Positions 27,714 through 39,299 of a stretch of DNA of 64,000 bases are shown piece by piece (within the stretch, counting starts at the first letter, position 1; every line of letters begins with the position of its first letter). Origin of the DNA: LMUY01 sp965276785 (GTDB lineage Bacteria; Pseudomonadota; Alphaproteobacteria; Acetobacterales; Acetobacteraceae); NCBI GenBank assembly GCA_965276785.1, contig OZ255629.1, forward strand, positions 3,410,001 to 3,474,000. Direction: 5' to 3'. The notes under the pieces were generated by a model. The model saw nothing but the letters and a program-made list of their open reading frames with translations, ran no database searches and was not told the origin of the DNA. Both the position numbers and the translations under genes were made by a program.

Positions 27714-28390
27714 CCACCGCCTCCCTCAGCCTGATAGTTGAGCATAGCACCCAATCGTTCACGCGTACCTGCGTCGGCCACGCCGTCCACTCGCTCGGGC
27801 CGCCAGTGCCGTTGAAACGCCCGCAGCGTCACCTCGCTGGGCAGGTCCGTGCGATAGCCGATCGAGCCCAGCACCGCCATTACATCGGTCACCGGCTCGC
27901 CGCCGGCCGCCGGCCACACCCCCACCCCGTTGGCCGCCAGCCCGCGCCAATCGAACAGCTCGCCCGGGTCCCCCTTGCGGTCCGGCGCCACGTCGCTGTG
28001 GCCGATCACGTTGCGCGCCGGGATCGGGTGGCGGCGCAGGACGCCCAAGCACAGCTCGCACACCGCCGCCATCTGCAGCGCCGGAAATGGCCGGTAGCCC
28101 CATTCATGCCCCGGATTGACGATCTCGATCCCGACCGAGCGGTCGTTCAACCCCGCGTGCCCGCGCCAATGCGACACGCCGGCATGCCAGGCTCGCCGCT
28201 GCTCCGGCACCAATTGCCAGATCAGCCCATCCTCCTCCACCACGTAGTGCGACGACACATGGGCCACCGGGTCGCGCAACCGGCCGATGGCGGCAGCGGC
28301 GGACTGCATGCCGGTGTAATGCAGCAGCAGGATATCGACCGGGGTGCCCGGCGGCCGCTCGTCGTGGTTGGGGCTCAGCGCCTGCTTCAC
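27710..28390 (-). CDS. N-acetylmuramoyl-L-alanine amidase, AmpD type, with peptidoglycan-binding tail
   Basis: Zinc amidase that cleaves the MurNAc-L-Ala bond. The 226-residue protein has an Amidase_2 domain with zinc ligands in ILLLHYTGM, HAGVSHWRG and IGHSDVAPDRKGDPGELFDW, then a C-terminal PG_binding_1-like domain (about 170-225, ending VADAGTRERLGAMLNY). There is no signal peptide, so it is likely cytoplasmic and acts on recycled muropeptides, like AmpD/AmiD-family enzymes of this class. GTG 28390 overlaps the DnaJ-like gene stop; its own stop overlaps the Uma2 start. Confidence 0.9.
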   Translation of the reverse strand: MKQALSPNHDERPPGTPVDILLLHYTGMQSAAAAIGRLRDPVAHVSSHYVVEEDGLIWQLVPEQRRAWHAGVSHWRGHAGLNDRSVGIEIVNPGHEWGYRPFPALQMAAVCELCLGVLRRHPIPARNVIGHSDVAPDRKGDPGELFDWRGLAANGVGVWPAAGGEPVTDVMAVLGSIGYRTDLPSEVTLRAFQRHWRPERVDGVADAGTRERLGAMLNYQAEGGGG

Positions 28391-29160
28391 AGCCCGCGTT
28401 CGCGCTTGATCCGGTCCCAAGCGGCGTTGATGCCGGCGACCTTGTCGGTGGCGCTGGCGATAAACTCGGGCGGCACGCCGCGGGAGGCCAGGCTGTCCGG
28501 ATGGTTGGCCCGCACCAGCGCCTTCCACGCCGCCCGCACTTCGTCGTCCGGCGTGGTGCGCGCCACGCCCAGTATAGCATAAGCGTCGTCGGTCGGCTCG
28601 GGCCGGAACCGCGGGGCCGCGCCGCGCGCCCGGTCCCACGACACGGGAGACAGCCGGAAGGCGCGATAGGTGCGCTGCAGGAAGTCCACCTCGCGGCCGT
28701 TCACCGCCCCGTCCGCCCGGGCGATCACGAACAGCGCCGTCAGTACGTCCTCCAGCACGCCGGGTGCGTCGGCAAACGCATCGCTCAATTGGGCCGCGTA
28801 GCCCTCGAACCCCTCCGAGCTATCCCGCGCGGTGTCGAACATGCGGCCAACGTCGCGGGCGGACTCGGGTGGGATGCGGAACTGGCGCTTGAACGCGTCG
28901 ATTTCGGCCCGCACCACCGGGCCATCGCACTTGGCCAGCTTCGCCGACAGCACCACGACGGCGATGGCGAACAACTGGTCCCGCCCGCCCAGCATGGCGG
29001 CGATGCGGGCCTGGTTGATGCCGAAGCCGCCCTGCAGCTTCATGCGCGGGATGGCGCCCTGGTCGGCCGCGTGGCCCAGGGCGGCGCCCATCACCGCCCC
29101 GAACGGGCCGCCCATCACCAGCCCGGCGGCACCGCCGAGGAGCTTGCCCCAATATCCCAT
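28387..29160 (-). CDS. DjlA-type co-chaperone (TerB plus DnaJ domains)
   Basis: A 257-residue protein with a Gly-rich hydrophobic N-terminus (LLGGAAGLVMGGPFGAVMGAALG) that probably inserts in the membrane, a TerB-like helical middle domain (FAIAVVVLSAKLAKCDG, VLTALFVIARADGAVNGREVDFL), and a C-terminal J domain (AYAILGVARTTPDDEVRAAWKAL) with the HPD motif in NHPDSLASRG. J domains stimulate DnaK ATPase. It heads a three-gene coupled operon with the amidase and Uma2 genes and is divergent from the oxoprolinase gene. Confidence 0.9.
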   Translation of the reverse strand: MGYWGKLLGGAAGLVMGGPFGAVMGAALGHAADQGAIPRMKLQGGFGINQARIAAMLGGRDQLFAIAVVVLSAKLAKCDGPVVRAEIDAFKRQFRIPPESARDVGRMFDTARDSSEGFEGYAAQLSDAFADAPGVLEDVLTALFVIARADGAVNGREVDFLQRTYRAFRLSPVSWDRARGAAPRFRPEPTDDAYAILGVARTTPDDEVRAAWKALVRANHPDSLASRGVPPEFIASATDKVAGINAAWDRIKRERGL

Positions 29161-29225
29161 GCCGCTAGCCTATCATGACAGGCGGCGGCGCTGTAGCCCT
29201 CCTGGGTGCAGGCGGGAATGGGCGC

Positions 29226-32789
<3,564 letters not shown>

Positions 32790-33299
32790 GAGGTTGCTGT
32801 GACCTTTCCTCGCGTGCATCGTCTTCGCGAGCGAAGCGTGGCGACCCAGGCCCGCACGCAGGTTGGTGCCGTCCGGCATGACCACATCCGCCGCACTCCT
32901 CGCCATCACGAAACAGGTCAACGCATGGGCGGCTGATACAACAGCCTGGCTCTAAACGAACGTGGATTGCTGCTCTCGATCAGTGTCTGCCCTGGACGGA
33001 TGGCCGGCCGAACTCGAACGAAGTCAATTCAGGCAGGCCTGATGTGAGCCGCTCTCGACCGCTATGTAGGAGGCTCTCTGCGGTGGATTGCTGTTGCATT
33101 CCATCTTGCTCAGTGGAACTGCGCTGCCCGGTGCACCTAGGGAACTTCAGCATCCGCCATGGCGCGAGAGGTCAAGCCGAGCAACGCTCGGTGGAGTACG
33201 AAACGGTCAAGTGGACCGCTAACGGCACGGTCAGCGCGGATGCGCTTGAATCGATACGAGACACGATCGTATGCTATCGTAGATTTACGAGGTGCTTCG
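32790..33299. other. 510-base intergenic stretch, no supported gene
   Basis: I see no convincing coding region. Near the left end is a short sequence (CGCGAGCGAAGCGTGGCGACC, trimmed here to its core GCGAGCGAAGCG) resembling a common alphaproteobacterial repeat fragment. From about 33,180 onward base composition drifts to lower GC, leading into the accessory gene at 33300, whose promoter should lie here. The longer open frame that starts at 33159 is preferred less than the ATG at 33300. Confidence 0.6.
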
Positions 33300-34100
33300 A
33301 TGATTCGTCTTGGTATCACGAGTGTAGCATTCGTTGCAGTGGCATATCACTTTGCCGCGGCCGGAAGTCCAACTCAGGGTGGCTCACCCGAAAGCCCGCC
33401 CACGATTGCCGTATGCCACCCTATAAAAGAGGGTGCTGCCCGATTGAAATGCTATGACAGCATCAGCATAGCGAACCTGCCACAAGACGGCGTCAGCAGT
33501 TCTATACCAGTCGCTGCCAACGACAAGGTTATCGCAAGGTGGAGTGGTTCTGGGGATATGACCACTCGACCCTTTCACGTGGACGGTCCATGGGAACTGC
33601 AGTGGGACACCGCTAAAGGATATTTTTCGGCCACTTTGCATCGTAAGACGGGTCAGGAAATTGCAACGCTTGCAAACGGCATGGAGGCTGGCAGTAGCAG
33701 TTCTTACCAGCCTTCTGGAGGTGACTTTTACATTGAGTTCGGTGGCATGCAGACGTGGAACGCCAAAGTCGTGGCTGTTCCAACAGGACCTACTACGGAG
33801 ACATCGCCTGACGATCAGGAGCCCCTACTAGATGTTTCAGGCGATCAGACTGGTTTACCAGCATGCAATGGAGATGACGCAGCAATTAGTATTAAGCGAA
33901 TCGTTGAACACTCCCCAATGGGACAAACCATGCATCTGTCCGTGATCCATGTCGGCAAAATCGCTATAAGGCAAATCAGGGATGGTATGTCGATTTGCAC
34001 TGCCCCGCTTAAGACAAACGGCGGCGAGATGTCCTACGAGTTCCAGTATTATCGGGAAGACGGCGACATTTACATCTACGGGAAACCTGTAGCCGAGTAG
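33300..34100 (+). CDS. Secreted protein of unknown function (accessory, lower GC)
   Basis: A 266-residue protein with a signal peptide (MIRLGITSVAFVAVAYHFAAAG, about 1-22). After it comes CHPIKEGAARLKCYD, a C-x13-C pattern ending RLKCYD that recurs in several small periplasmic proteins, including type VI-associated VasI-like ones. The middle (about 75-155) resembles a beta-rich domain (WELQWDTAKGYFSATL, FYIEFGGMQTWNAKVVAVP); two more cysteines follow (ACNG, SICTAP). Start ATG 33300 has GAGG upstream. GC is clearly below that of the neighbours, suggesting transfer. Function unknown. Confidence 0.7.
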   Translation: MIRLGITSVAFVAVAYHFAAAGSPTQGGSPESPPTIAVCHPIKEGAARLKCYDSISIANLPQDGVSSSIPVAANDKVIARWSGSGDMTTRPFHVDGPWELQWDTAKGYFSATLHRKTGQEIATLANGMEAGSSSSYQPSGGDFYIEFGGMQTWNAKVVAVPTGPTTETSPDDQEPLLDVSGDQTGLPACNGDDAAISIKRIVEHSPMGQTMHLSVIHVGKIAIRQIRDGMSICTAPLKTNGGEMSYEFQYYREDGDIYIYGKPVAE

Positions 34101-34285
34101 CTAGGCACCTTGTGGCTGTAACGGGTCTTCACCGCCTCAACTAAACGGGGCTGAGGAGCGCTGTTACTGCGACCGTCGCCACCGCTAGCCCGGGCTGAAA
34201 GTGCATCACCCTTTTGTCCGCCCGCGGCTTCAGGCCAACTATGAACCTGCCATATAGGGAGCCGGCGCTCTGGTCCACATGGGAG

Positions 34286-34716
34286 TCATTCGCGCAGATT
34301 GAGGCGTGCCTTGCTCGTGTCGCGCAACCGGCTGAATGCCGCTAGCACTTGGTTGAAGAAACGTGGTGGCAGAAACCCGTAGTCATACCGGTCTGTCCCG
34401 GGAGCCTTGCGCAGGTCGTAGCAGGCCAGAGGAACTCGTTGCCCTCCGCGACCACAATCCACGACCGCAAACTGTTCAGACCCAGGTGGCGTTTGACGGC
34501 TTGCGGTATCTCGATGGCCCATTCGGGATCGAGCGGCGCTCGGTGCGTGATCGGTAGCACCGTCACCTCCAAAGCATCGCCCGCCTTCTGACGCGTGACG
34601 AGCGTCACCACAGCCGGGCGATTTTTGCGTCCCTCTTCGGCTCCGGAGAGGTGTTCATGGTGCCAGAGGTAGGCATAGGAGATGACCAGGCCCGGCTCCG
34701 GGGTGGGGATCGGCAT
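34286..34716 (-). pseudogene. PemK/MazF-like toxin, frameshifted
   Basis: The first frame (from ATG 34716) reads MPIPTPEPGLVISYAYLWHH, RPAVVTLVTRQ, VTVLPITHRAPLDP and SWIVVAEGNEFLWP, the pattern of PemK/MazF-type endoribonuclease toxins. After about 34423 the family-like sequence continues in the next frame (YDLRKAPGTDRYDYGFLPP, then RFFNQVLAAFSRLRDT) to a stop at 34286. Restoring one base near 34421-34423 would give ...EFLWPxYDLRKAPG... in a single frame of about 143 residues. So the gene is either inactivated by a 1-base deletion or carries a sequencing error. It is 8 bases from the antitoxin gene. Confidence 0.7.
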
Positions 34717-34724
34717 CCACCACG

Positions 34725-34991
34725 CTACTCGTCGAGCATCGCGTCCAGATGGGCATGCCGCTCGTCCATGCGCGAGGCGCCAATGGCCTTTGCTTTCTCC
34801 TCCGAAAGCTCCAGCGTGGCAAAGCTACGGCGGGCCGCCTGAAAGCGCTCGAACGCCTCATAGTCCTCTGCCGCAATGAAAAACCCCGTGGTGCGTCCGT
34901 GGCTGCTGACGGCCACAGGCTCCCGCTGCGCCAGCATCTGATAGCGGCCGAAGTTGCGGGTGAATTCCGATGCAGGGACGGCGTTGCTCAT
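34725..34991 (-). CDS. Phd/YefM-like antitoxin
   Basis: An 88-residue protein with the Phd/YefM N-terminal DNA-binding fold (VPASEFTRNFGRYQMLAQREPVAV, SSHGRTTGFFIAAEDYEAF), followed by a helical, acidic C-terminus (LELSEEKAKAIGASRMDERH, DAMLDE) suited to neutralising a toxin. It precedes the PemK-like toxin gene on the same strand, the standard antitoxin-toxin order. A 44-base AT-rich stretch upstream is flanked by an inverted repeat that may be its operator. Proteins of this type repress their own promoter. Confidence 0.8.
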   Translation of the reverse strand: MSNAVPASEFTRNFGRYQMLAQREPVAVSSHGRTTGFFIAAEDYEAFERFQAARRSFATLELSEEKAKAIGASRMDERHAHLDAMLDE

Positions 34992-35008
34992 GTTTGTAAA
35001 CCTTGTGA

Positions 35009-35075
35009 GTGGTGCAGGTCTAACTGATTACAGCTAAAAACGCAAGTTGCATGATTTACGCAAACCTTGCACCAC
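35009..35075. promoter_or_regulatory. Inverted repeat upstream of the antitoxin (candidate operator/promoter region)
   Basis: GTGGTGCAGGT (35009-35019) is repeated in inverted form as ACCTTGCACCAC (35064-35075), an 11-of-12 match with one inserted base. The 44 bases between are AT-rich. The octamer AAACCTTG also occurs directly twice around the arms (34998-35005 and 35063-35070 region). Its position directly before the antitoxin start suggests an autoregulatory operator; this is inference. Confidence 0.4.
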
Positions 35076-35093
35076 CCCAATGCCCGCGCCCAT

Positions 35094-36206
35094 TTAGCGG
35101 TCCTTGGTGGGAGCTGTCGTCTCGCCTAGCCGCCGGCTGAGAAACGCCGTGACGGCGATCTCCTCCGCCGTCAGTCCAGACTTGGTGTCCTCCAGCGCCT
35201 CGTCCGCCCGCGCCTTCAGGCCCTCCACCAGACTCCCGTCCAGGTAGCCGTCGAAGATCGCCGGGTGGATGTAGCATTTGCGGCATACCGACGGCGTGTT
35301 GCCCAGCAGCCCCGCAACCGCCTCCACCGCCTGCACCACGTTCTTCTTGTTCTTCGCCTCGCTGTCGAACCGCTCCAGCTCGCGCAGCGCCATCGCGGCG
35401 AGGTTGGTGGCGGCCCAGGTGCGGAAGTCCTTGGCGGTGATGTCCTCGCCGCTGATCTCCTGCAGGTAGCCGTTCACGTCATCCGAACCGATCGCGTGCC
35501 GTTCGCCCTCCGCGTCGATATACTGGAACAGGTTTTGCCCCGGCAGCTCGCGGCAGCGGGCGACGATATTGGCCAAACGCCGGTCCATCAGGTCTACGTG
35601 GTGGTCGATGCCGTGCTTGCCGCGGAAGTCGAAGGCGACGCGGCTGCCATTCACCCTGGTGTGCCGGTTGCGCAGGGTGGTCAGTCCGAAGCTCTTGTTT
35701 TCGCGGGCATATTCTTCGTTGCCCACCCGCGCCAAGGTCTTCTCCAGCAACTTCACCACCGCCGCCAACACCCGTCGCCGCGGCAGGCCCGGCGCCGCCA
35801 GGTCCCGCTCGACCTGGGCACGGATGGTGGGCAGCACCCGGCCGAACACCAGCATGTGGCCGTATTTCGCCTCGTCCCGCACCACCCGCCACTTGGGGTG
35901 GTAGCGATACTGCTTGCGGCCCCGCGCATCCCGCCCGGTCGCCTGCAAGTGCCCATTCGGGTCGCGGCAAATCCATACATCGGTGTAGGCGGGCGGGATG
36001 GCGAGCTTCTTGATGCGGGCAATCTCCACCTCGTCTTCGATGCGCGAAGCGTCTGGAGCGAAGAAGTGGAACCCGTCCTCGGCCCGCTCGCGCCGGATGC
36101 CCGGCTTGCGATCGCTCACATAGTGCAGCTTGGCCGCTTTGGCCGCCGCTTTGGCCTCGACCACCTCGGCCGAGCTTGCATTTGCTGCTGACGTGATAGC
36201 CTCCAC
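35094..36206 (-). CDS. Type IB DNA topoisomerase (poxvirus-like)
   Basis: Relaxes supercoils through a 3'-phosphotyrosyl intermediate. The 370-residue protein has the bacterial TopIB N-terminal domain (KPGIRRERAEDGFHFF, LAIPPAYTDVWIC, HLQATGRDARGRKQYRYHP) and the catalytic domain (RVGNEEYARENKSFGLTTLRN with active-site Arg/Lys, HTRVNGSRVAFDFRGK, DFRTWAATNLAA). The likely nucleophile Tyr312 is in KCYIHPAIF. The start is an ATG at 36206. It is divergent from the iminopeptidase-like gene and is a monocistronic accessory enzyme in many proteobacteria. Confidence 0.95.
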   Translation of the reverse strand: MEAITSAANASSAEVVEAKAAAKAAKLHYVSDRKPGIRRERAEDGFHFFAPDASRIEDEVEIARIKKLAIPPAYTDVWICRDPNGHLQATGRDARGRKQYRYHPKWRVVRDEAKYGHMLVFGRVLPTIRAQVERDLAAPGLPRRRVLAAVVKLLEKTLARVGNEEYARENKSFGLTTLRNRHTRVNGSRVAFDFRGKHGIDHHVDLMDRRLANIVARCRELPGQNLFQYIDAEGERHAIGSDDVNGYLQEISGEDITAKDFRTWAATNLAAMALRELERFDSEAKNKKNVVQAVEAVAGLLGNTPSVCRKCYIHPAIFDGYLDGSLVEGLKARADEALEDTKSGLTAEEIAVTAFLSRRLGETTAPTKDR

Positions 36207-36274
36207 CGGATCAGCACAGGCAAACCAAGCTTAGCCCGCCAAGTTCCATTCGCGAGTTGCAGAGAGGACACCGC

Positions 36275-37129
36275 ATGCAAGCCGCCATCCGTGACACAAC
36301 GCTCTATTTCGACATCGAGGGCGCCGGTCTAGTGCCGGACGGTGCGGCAATGCGCGAGCGACCTGTCGCGATGGTGATCCATGGCGGCCCCGGCGGCGAT
36401 CACAGCGGGTTCAAGCCCGCCATGTCGCCGCTGACCGACACCATGCAACTGGTGTATTTCGACCACCGCGGCCAAGGCCGCTCCGGGCGCGGCGACCCGG
36501 CGCGCTACACGCTGGACGAGAACGTGGCCGACATGGAGGCGCTGCGGCAGCATCTCGGCCTCGGTCCCGTCGTCAGCATCGGCACCAGCTATGGCGGCAT
36601 GGTGGCGATGGCGCACGCCGCGCGCTACCCGGACGCAGTCAGTAAGCTGGTGTTGATCGTGACCGCGGCCCATGCCGGGTTCCTGCCCGCGGCCGAGGCG
36701 TTCATCGCCGCCCGGGGCACGCCCGAGCAGCAACGCGTCTGCCAGCGTCTATGGTCCGGCACGTTCGAGACGCCGGAGCAGATGGAAGAATACTACGCCG
36801 TGATGGGCCCGCTCTACAGCCAACGGCACGACCAGGCGGCGGCCACGCGCGGCCGCGCAATCTACGCGCCCGAGCCGCTCAACCGGGCGTTCGGACCGGG
36901 CGGCTTCCTCCGCCACTACGATCTACGGCCGGAACTGGCGCGCATCACGGCGCCGACCCTCGTCATCGCCGGCCAACACGACTGGATTTGCCCGCCGCCG
37001 TGCTCGGAGGAGATCCACAGCCTGATCGCCGGGTCGCACCTCTACGTGTTCAAGAACAGCAGCCATTCGATCCGCATCGACGAGCCGAGCTTGCTGAACG
37101 ACACGCTCCGCTCGTTCGCCGTCAGTTAA
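36275..37129 (+). CDS. Alpha/beta hydrolase, proline iminopeptidase-like
   Basis: A 284-residue alpha/beta hydrolase with the oxyanion region HGGPGG (36-41), DHRGQGRS (63-70), nucleophile elbow GTSYGG (Ser105), an Asp candidate in AGQHDWICPP, and a His candidate in NSSHSIRIDEP. The HGGPGG/GxSYGG pair is typical of prolyl iminopeptidases (peptidase S33), but related hydrolases share it, so the substrate is open. No signal peptide. AGAGAGGAC lies just upstream of the ATG at 36275. Its 3' end overlaps the convergent cytochrome b561 gene by 8 bases. Confidence 0.85.
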   Translation: MQAAIRDTTLYFDIEGAGLVPDGAAMRERPVAMVIHGGPGGDHSGFKPAMSPLTDTMQLVYFDHRGQGRSGRGDPARYTLDENVADMEALRQHLGLGPVVSIGTSYGGMVAMAHAARYPDAVSKLVLIVTAAHAGFLPAAEAFIAARGTPEQQRVCQRLWSGTFETPEQMEEYYAVMGPLYSQRHDQAAATRGRAIYAPEPLNRAFGPGGFLRHYDLRPELARITAPTLVIAGQHDWICPPPCSEEIHSLIAGSHLYVFKNSSHSIRIDEPSLLNDTLRSFAVS

Positions 37130-37700
37130 CGCGCTGGGCCGGCAGTTCGCGGCTGAGCAACCCGTCGCGGCGGACCACAACATGCCACGCTGTTGCGGCC
37201 AGATGCAGCGCGATCAACACGTACACGACCCATTGCCCCCACAAGTGCACGGTCAGCGCAGTGTGCTGGATCGCAGGATTTTTGGGGATGTTTGGTAGCG
37301 TGAACAGGCCGAAATACGACACCGGGTAGCCGCCGGCGGCACTCAGCAGGTAACCGCTGATCGGCATCGCCAGCAGCACGGCATAGAGCAGCCAATGACT
37401 GCCGACCGCCGAGGCCGCCATCCATCGCGGCATCTCAGGCTGATGGGCAGGGATCGGCCGGCTCGCGCGCACGGCCAATCGGAGGGCGGCGAGCACAAAG
37501 ATTGTGAGGCCGACCGACTTATGTAGCGTAAACAGCAAGTCGCGGTTGCCGGCGTTTTCCGGCAGGCTGACCATGGCCCAGGCCAAAGGCAGCACTGAGA
37601 ACATCAAGATCGCCACCACCCAGTGCAGCGCCTGCATCGTCGGGCTGTAGCGCTGCACCGCACCAGTTTCACCAATGGTGGCATATGTCGTCGCACTCAT
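37122..37700 (-). CDS. Cytochrome b561 family membrane protein
   Basis: A 192-residue di-haem membrane protein of the bacterial b561/CybB type, which passes electrons between quinol and acceptors such as superoxide. Four helices are visible, with His ligands placed as expected: MQALHWVVAILMF, TLHKSVGLTIFVLAALRL, SHWLLYAVLLAMPISGYLL and HLWGQWVVYVLIALHLAAT. The start chosen is ATG 37700 (MSATTYATIG); eight extra codons upstream are possible. It converges with the hydrolase gene. Confidence 0.92.
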   Translation of the reverse strand: MSATTYATIGETGAVQRYSPTMQALHWVVAILMFSVLPLAWAMVSLPENAGNRDLLFTLHKSVGLTIFVLAALRLAVRASRPIPAHQPEMPRWMAASAVGSHWLLYAVLLAMPISGYLLSAAGGYPVSYFGLFTLPNIPKNPAIQHTALTVHLWGQWVVYVLIALHLAATAWHVVVRRDGLLSRELPAQRVN

Positions 37701-37841
37701 ACCCAAGCACCCCCTTGCCGCCATCTGCGGGCAAAATAGGCGGCTATGCGCGTCTGTCCAGTTATGAGCTTAGCGAGGGGGCTTGGCTGGCGCCGCCTGC
37801 CGCCCCGCACTACCTAACGGCCACAGTTTGCTGGAGTGGTC

Positions 37842-39233
37842 ATGAGCGAGTCGTTCGACGTCATCATCATCGGTGCGGGTCCCGGCGGGTACGTCTGTGC
37901 CCTGCGCGCTGCCCAACTCGGGCTCAAGACCGCCTGCGTGGAAAAGCGTGAGACCCTGGGCGGCACCTGCCTCAACATCGGCTGCATCCCGTCCAAGGCG
38001 CTGCTGATGTCGTCCGAGAATTTCGAGGAGGCGACGCACGGCTTCAAGGACCACGGCGTGATCGTGGAGAGCGTGAAGCTGGACCTCGCCCGCATGCAGG
38101 CGCGCAAGGGCGAGGTGGTGACGGCCAACGTCAAGGGCGTAGAGTTCCTGTTTAAGAAGAACAAGGTCACCTGGCTGAAGGGCGAGGGCCGCATCGCCGC
38201 GCCGGGCAAGGTGAGCGTGGCCGGGACCGATTACGAGACCAAAAACATCGTCATCGCCAGCGGCAGCGAGAGCATTCCGCTGCCCGGCGTTGAAGTCGAC
38301 GAAAAGGCGATTGTCAGCTCGACCGGCGCGTTGGAGCTGGATCGGGTGCCGGGCCACCTGGTGGTGATTGGCGGCGGCTATATCGGGCTCGAGCTCGGCA
38401 GCGTGTGGCGCCGGCTCGGCGCGGACGTGACGGTGGTGGAGTTCCTCGACCGTCTGGTCCCCGGCATGGACACCGAGGTGGGCAAGACCTTCGAGCGGGT
38501 GCTGAGCAAGCAAGGCATCAAGTTCAGGCTCAAGACCAAGGTCACCGCCGCGGAGGCGGCGGGCGACGGGGTGAGCCTCACGCTGGAGCCCGCCGAGGGC
38601 GGCCAGAGCGAGACCATGGCGGCGGACGTGGTGCTGGTGGCGGTCGGCCGGCGGCCCTTCTACGAGGGGCTTGGCCTGGAAGAGGCCGGCGTGGAGCTGG
38701 ACGAGCGCAAGCGCGTGAAGGTGGACGCCCATTACGCCACCAACGTGCCCGGCATCTACGCCATCGGCGACGTGCTGACCGGCCCCATGCTGGCCCACAA
38801 GGCCGAGGAGGAAGGCGTGGCGCTGGCCGAAATCCTCGCCGGGCAGGCCGGTCATGTTAACTACGCCGTGATCCCCGGCGTGGTGTATACCTGGCCGGAA
38901 GTCGCCTCGATCGGCGCCACCGAGGAAATGCTAAAGACGGAGGGCCGCGCCTACAACGTCGGCAAGTTCCCGTTCACCGCCAATGGCCGCGCCCGCGCGA
39001 TGGGGGCGACGGACGGATTCGTTAAAATCCTGGCCGACAAGGCGACCGACGAAATCCTGGGCGCGCACATCATCGGGCCGGACGCCGGCACGCTGATTGC
39101 CGAGATCGCCACCGCCATGGAGTTCGGCGCGAGCAGCGAGGACGTGGCCCGCACCTGCCACGCCCACCCCAGCCTGAACGAGGCGGTTAAGGAGGCGGCG
39201 CTGGCGGTGGAAGGGCGCGCGCTGCACATCTAG
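37842..39233 (+). CDS. lpdA: Dihydrolipoyl dehydrogenase
   Basis: FAD flavoprotein (E3) that reoxidises dihydrolipoamide in 2-oxo-acid dehydrogenase complexes and the glycine cleavage system. The 463-residue protein has FAD motif [16 protein letters not shown], redox disulfide [13 protein letters not shown] (Cys43/Cys48), NAD fold [16 protein letters not shown], the second FAD motif GIYAIGDVL, and the C-terminal dimer-interface active site [12 protein letters not shown]. The ATG at 37842 has GGAG about 6 bases upstream. No E1/E2 genes are adjacent; the gene stands alone and an IS110-type element lies 5 bases after its stop. Confidence 0.97.
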   Translation: MSESFDVIIIGAGPGGYVCALRAAQLGLKTACVEKRETLGGTCLNIGCIPSKALLMSSENFEEATHGFKDHGVIVESVKLDLARMQARKGEVVTANVKGVEFLFKKNKVTWLKGEGRIAAPGKVSVAGTDYETKNIVIASGSESIPLPGVEVDEKAIVSSTGALELDRVPGHLVVIGGGYIGLELGSVWRRLGADVTVVEFLDRLVPGMDTEVGKTFERVLSKQGIKFRLKTKVTAAEAAGDGVSLTLEPAEGGQSETMAADVVLVAVGRRPFYEGLGLEEAGVELDERKRVKVDAHYATNVPGIYAIGDVLTGPMLAHKAEEEGVALAEILAGQAGHVNYAVIPGVVYTWPEVASIGATEEMLKTEGRAYNVGKFPFTANGRARAMGATDGFVKILADKATDEILGAHIIGPDAGTLIAEIATAMEFGASSEDVARTCHAHPSLNEAVKEAALAVEGRALHI

Positions 39234-39299
39234 GGTCGTAGCCCGTGTGTGGACGGCCCCGCGGCATCATGTGCCAAGGTTCGTCAGTGAGAGCGAACG

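Noticed and set aside
33044..33457. 137-codon plus-strand frame overlapping the secreted-protein gene
   Set aside because: Cys/Arg/Ser-rich shadow; the other frame has a signal peptide and consistent codon use.
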